From Ignavibacteria bacterium (GTDB lineage Bacteria; Bacteroidota; Ignavibacteria; Kapaibacteriales; Kapaibacteriaceae), in contig JADJIQ010000001.1 in assembly GCA_016707005.1 (NCBI GenBank), forward strand, positions 184,001-248,000: a DNA stretch of 64,000 bases, given 5' to 3'. Both the position numbers and the translations under genes were made by a program. Numbering within the stretch: position 1 is the stretch's first letter; each line of letters opens with the position of its first letter. The notes beneath the pieces are model-generated. The model was not told where the DNA came from and did not search any database. It saw nothing but the letters and a program-made list of their open reading frames with translations. Below, piece after piece: positions 61,801-64,000 of this stretch.

Positions 61801-63314
61801 CCGGTGCAACGTCATCCAGTTACAGTGTTGATGTGATCAACGCAACATTCGCTGGAAGTTATGCTTGTAAGGTAACGGCAGCAGGGGGCATGACCATTAC
61901 CCCACGTGCTACACAGGTGAACGTATTCCAGCGGACGAAGATCACACTTGAACCAAAGGTCCTCACACAAGTCGATGCGGGTATCACCGTAAACCTCGCG
62001 GTTGATGCAACGAACACGGCAGGGGAGACCTATCAGTGGTTCAAGGCAGGCACAGCGCTCACGAACGGTACAAAGTATCAGGGCGCAACCAGCAAGAATC
62101 TTACGATCAAGCATGTATCGTTTGCTGACACATCAGGCAAGTACTACTGTGTGGTAACGGGTGGTTGCAGCACTGTGCGTTCGCGTGACGCACGGGTGTA
62201 CATACCGGTGGTCAGCATCACGCTGCAGCCGAGAGATACAACGGTTTGCGTTGGTGACACTGTAGTGATGCGTGCAGCCGGAACATCCGTTGGTGGTGAT
62301 GCTGGTGTTGGATATCAGTGGAGATACATTAACGGTCCGGACCTTGCAGATGGCGGACGTTTCTCGGGAACATCGAGTCCAACGTTGCGGATCAACGGCG
62401 TCAGAGCCGACGATGCACGTCAGTTCGTCTGTGTGGTAACCGGCTTCCCATCTCGCGTGAATAGGTTCACCAACACCGTGATGATCAATGTCCGTCAAGC
62501 CCCTTCCATCATCCGTCAACCAAGCGCTCCGAATGGCGAAACGTCAGACGTGTTGTGTGAAGGCAACCTCTTCCAGCTCGATGTGATCGCCGAAGGTGAA
62601 AACCTGTCGTATCAGTGGTATCGCGACGGACGGATGATCCCCCTTGCAGATGCTCCGCGTTATGAGTCGCGCACGCCGGGAGTCTATCGTGTCCGTATAT
62701 CCGGTGCCTGTGGATATGTGGTAGAGAGCGACGTGATCACCTTGCGTGGCATCATCAAGCCAAAGGTTGGTAGCGGTTCTCCTGATCTTATCCGTGTAGA
62801 AGAAGGCAAAGGCTTTACGCTTATTGTGAACGTTGAGTCCGGTTCACTTCCTGTTACGTATCAGTGGGCAAAGGACGGACGGAACATCACCGGTGCAACA
62901 GGAGCAACCTACACGGTGGACAAGGCTTTTGCGCAGGATGCAGGGCGATATGTCTGCGTGGTGACGAACTCGTGCGGACTCGATCTCTCGAATGTGACAG
63001 AGGTTCGCGTCTTCAGGGAAGACCCAACTTCGGTTGGAGAAACCAACGAGAACGGACTTTCCGTTCGTTGTGAGCCAAATCCATTCTCGTCCACCACATC
63101 AGTTCGTGTCAGCACGGCCATTGCCGGTACCGTACGAGTTACCGTAAATGACCTGTCGGGTCGCACCGTGTATTCGCATAGCGCACAGGACCTTCCTTCA
63201 GGCGACCACACCTTTGCTCTCCAAGGGTCGGATCTTGGTGCTACGGGCGTGTACTTCGTCAGGATCGAACATCCATCGGCTACAGTTGTCCGTCGAATCG
63301 TCCTGGTGCCATAA
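58830..63314 (+). CDS. Giant T9SS protein: propeller with phytase-like insert and five Ig-like domains
   Basis: A 1494-residue secreted protein from ATG 58830 (signal MNRWFFFVVSLICMLTASMI...). Residues about 40-270 are a choice-of-anchor I type beta-propeller (TYDPASKTAIISDANGNKI; ALPDMVTFTPNGQRLIVCNEGEPE). Residues about 280-680 look like an esterase-like phytase domain inserted into it (DIEGISVDAAGTWWMVDEYRPAIY; VERDDATGLRARKYVF; DKVEGITRINANTIAVINDNDFG). The propeller resumes at about 700-955 (YQPDAIAAVTVNGENFLLTANEGDAREW; GPEPEAITTG). Five Ig-like domains follow (about 958-1400; repeated LTYQWTKNG and YxCxVT motifs), then a type A sorting domain (SVRCEPNPFSSTTSVRV to RRIVLV). An earlier ATG at 58785 gives no signal at the start. 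Possible phosphoesterase; substrate unknown. Confidence 0.9.
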   Translation: MNRWFFFVVSLICMLTASMITVAQTAQVMQFLGRHTQRPATFDKGSAEVVTYDPASKTAIISDANGNKISFINVANPASPSLIRDVLLTAYNGIVNSVAVKNGVVAVALEDATSKSNPGKVLFFDMSGAFKSSVAVGALPDMVTFTPNGQRLIVCNEGEPENNYTFDAEGSVSIVNVANVNAPTVQTVDFRSLNGKQDSLRALGIRIYGLNATVAQDFEPEYAAISPDGSTAYITLQENNAIATIDIANASLVRVTALGFKDYSKGLARSKNYPWTNRPSIGTTPAGQTISLGGLSGLWFTGYGADTNKLRFLTHPDRGPNGEPFTWRGQLRRPFALPNLQAEVLAIELDRVTGAYTILSRTKLYRADGVTPISGLPNLQAAGQGIAFTDELPIDLNGNDLPNDPFGGDIEGISVDAAGTWWMVDEYRPAIYNFNSNGTLIARHIPAGTAASVGAPVGTYGDETLPRVYASRRANRGFEACAIEGDILYAFIQSPIDNPDLANDNSSKASTWCRIVAFNVVTKTVVGEYLYPMFEKAFSCDKIGDATSLGNGKFYVVERDDATGLRARKYVFEINLKGATNIFTNPPVLAPGRTVESLTFAECATLGIRPVSKKKSIYLPGAGYGSWDKVEGITRINANTIAVINDNDFGVGGSVLPNPPNGSITVNTTNNPVIGIITFDRPNGLDPSDRDNAAGSGAAVKIGNWPVYGMYQPDAIAAVTVNGENFLLTANEGDAREWGTFIEEARVSASTVILDTLLANAWPLLKTNPQLGRLNITTTLGDIDGDGDFDELYTLGGRGFSIWNVDGNLVYDSGNEFETRTAGFYPSNFNAGHTTNSMDDRSDNKGPEPEAITTGLINDSTYAFIGCERIGHTFMYNVSDVVDPKYIDYINSRNLAVTPNLANVDNGTVGDLGCEVITFIPASESPNNTDLLLAGNEISGTMSAYQVRIPRIGTIPAATINHCIPDKLTLTVSATGPSLTYQWTKNGVDIAGATSSSYSVDVINATFAGSYACKVTAAGGMTITPRATQVNVFQRTKITLEPKVLTQVDAGITVNLAVDATNTAGETYQWFKAGTALTNGTKYQGATSKNLTIKHVSFADTSGKYYCVVTGGCSTVRSRDARVYIPVVSITLQPRDTTVCVGDTVVMRAAGTSVGGDAGVGYQWRYINGPDLADGGRFSGTSSPTLRINGVRADDARQFVCVVTGFPSRVNRFTNTVMINVRQAPSIIRQPSAPNGETSDVLCEGNLFQLDVIAEGENLSYQWYRDGRMIPLADAPRYESRTPGVYRVRISGACGYVVESDVITLRGIIKPKVGSGSPDLIRVEEGKGFTLIVNVESGSLPVTYQWAKDGRNITGATGATYTVDKAFAQDAGRYVCVVTNSCGLDLSNVTEVRVFREDPTSVGETNENGLSVRCEPNPFSSTTSVRVSTAIAGTVRVTVNDLSGRTVYSHSAQDLPSGDHTFALQGSDLGATGVYFVRIEHPSATVVRRIVLVP

Positions 63315-63383
63315 AGCCCCTTACCAGCTCAGAACACTTTTCCACACGGCGGCGTTCGACCATATCGGACGCCGCTGTTGCGT

Positions 63384-63391
63384 TATGTTTG
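63384..63391 (+). promoter_or_regulatory. Candidate pyrE promoter, TATGTTTG
   Basis: TATGTTTG fits TAnnTTTG and ends 5 bases before the ATG at 63397, which would give a nearly leaderless mRNA. The -33 box is not clear. The element contains the earlier ATG 63385, so that start is less likely if the promoter is real. Confidence 0.4.
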
Positions 63392-63396
63392 CGTCT

Positions 63397-63921
63397 ATGA
63401 CACGAGAAACCCTGACAACCGCCATCTACGACGTTGCCCATCTCACCGGAGAGTTTCTACTACGAAGTGGGATCACGAGCAACGAATATTTCGACAAGTA
63501 TCAGTTTGAAAGCGATCCGAAGATCCTCGCTGCTATTGCGGAGAAGATGGCTGCGCTCATTCCGGAGGGGACGGAGATCCTTGCCGGATTGGAGATGGGA
63601 GGACTGGCCATCGTTACAGCGCTTTCGCTCCACACCGGAATCCCCGCTGTGTTTGTGCGGAAGAAGGCCAAGGACTACGGCACGTGTAAGCTTGCAGAAG
63701 GTCCGGACGTAGCGGGCAAGCGCGTGTTGATCGTAGAGGATGTGATCACGAGTGGCGGTCAGGTGATCATCAGTGGAAACGATCTCCGTCAACTCGGCGC
63801 CCTCACAGACCACGTCGTCTGCGTTATCGATCGTGAACAGGGAGGTCGAGAGAAACTTCGCGATGCCGGATTCGAACTCCTCGCTCTCTTTTCTATGACA
63901 GAACTCAAGGCCGGACGATGA
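63397..63921 (+). CDS. pyrE: Orotate phosphoribosyltransferase
   Basis: Makes OMP from orotate and PRPP in pyrimidine synthesis. From ATG 63397 the product is 174 residues: MTRETLTTAIYDVAHLTGEFLLRSGITSNEYFDKYQFESDP (the substrate-binding start), EILAGLEMGGLAIVTALSLHTGIPAVFVRKKAKDYGTCKLAEG (the catalytic loop Lys-rich region) and the PRPP motif VLIVEDVITSGGQVI. It is somewhat shorter than the E. coli enzyme (213) but like short bacterial forms. An alternative start at 63385 adds four residues. It overlaps the next gene by ATGA. Confidence 0.95.
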   Translation: MTRETLTTAIYDVAHLTGEFLLRSGITSNEYFDKYQFESDPKILAAIAEKMAALIPEGTEILAGLEMGGLAIVTALSLHTGIPAVFVRKKAKDYGTCKLAEGPDVAGKRVLIVEDVITSGGQVIISGNDLRQLGALTDHVVCVIDREQGGREKLRDAGFELLALFSMTELKAGR

Positions 63922-64000
63922 AGATCATCAGTTGGAATGTAAATGGCATTCGGGCCGGTCACAAGAAGGGATTCTTGGATTGGGTGGCCGAGGCAAAGGC
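63918..64000 (+). CDS. Exodeoxyribonuclease III / AP endonuclease, 5' end only
   Basis: The first 27 codons read MKIISWNVNGIRAGHKKGF then LDWVAEAKA, the characteristic start of exonuclease III / XthA (KIISWNVNGIRA, with the Asn that helps bind metal). The enzyme cuts DNA at abasic sites in base-excision repair. The ATG overlaps the pyrE stop as ATGA. The rest of the gene is outside the window, so full length and the catalytic His/Asp cannot be checked. Confidence 0.9.
   Translation, partial: MKIISWNVNGIRAGHKKGFLDWVAEAK

Overview
The window looks like a chromosome segment from a Bacteroidota/Chlorobiota-type bacterium, most like the Kapabacteria/Ignavibacteria branch (inference). The signs are at least six secreted proteins with type IX secretion (T9SS) C-terminal sorting domains, OmpA-type envelope proteins, many small lipoproteins, a menaquinone pathway, and promoter elements of the Bacteroidota form TAnnTTTG upstream of several genes. 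No tRNA or rRNA gene was seen. Genes are dense, often with 4-base ATGA/GTGA overlaps, and no gene-free stretch exceeds 300 bases except the CRISPR array.

Layout. 1-5.6 kb: typA with two exported proteins, a DUF4136-like lipoprotein pair (the first interrupted by an in-frame TGA), and a lipoprotein/membrane-protein pair. 5.6-11 kb: a type II-C CRISPR-Cas locus, with a divergent tracrRNA, a compact 1053-residue cas9, cas1 and cas2 that are both frameshifted, and an array of 8 repeats. It is flanked on both sides by lipoproteins of the same general kind. 11-25 kb: recR, a methyltransferase, pspA-ybjN, an OmpA-domain protein, DUF5683, an exported RidA, FtsB/DivIC, a T9SS cargo protein, hrpB, gcvP and a heavy-metal-binding protein. 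25-30.5 kb: an RND efflux operon in which pump and TolC-like outer-membrane channel form one reading frame. 30.5-41 kb: an M16 protease, CreD, three tandem mosaic T9SS cargo genes, and fumC. 41-49 kb: a metzincin protease, murB, and a full-length ABCC/MRP-like ABC transporter. 49-58.7 kb: a small exported protein, two LOG-family genes, a large BNR-repeat T9SS protein, and a CrtI-like oxidoreductase-menG-menA operon. 58.8-64 kb: a very large phytase-like/Ig-domain T9SS protein, pyrE, and the start of an exonuclease III gene.

The most interesting system is the CRISPR locus. The tracrRNA can be read in full: a 20-base perfect anti-repeat, a 7-base second pairing, two hairpins and a terminator. 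Each repeat contains a near-consensus Bacteroidota promoter (TTG-N19-GATCTTTG), so each spacer may be transcribed from its own repeat. The anti-repeat carries the same element facing cas9. The adaptation genes have three single-base deletions while cas9 is intact. Other notable items are the RND-TolC polyprotein with an internal signal-peptide-like linker, the mosaic T9SS gene cluster, 7-9-base satellites that abut gene ends or encode signal-peptide cores, two large perfect inverted repeats, and strong over-representation of the heptamer AGGGGGC.
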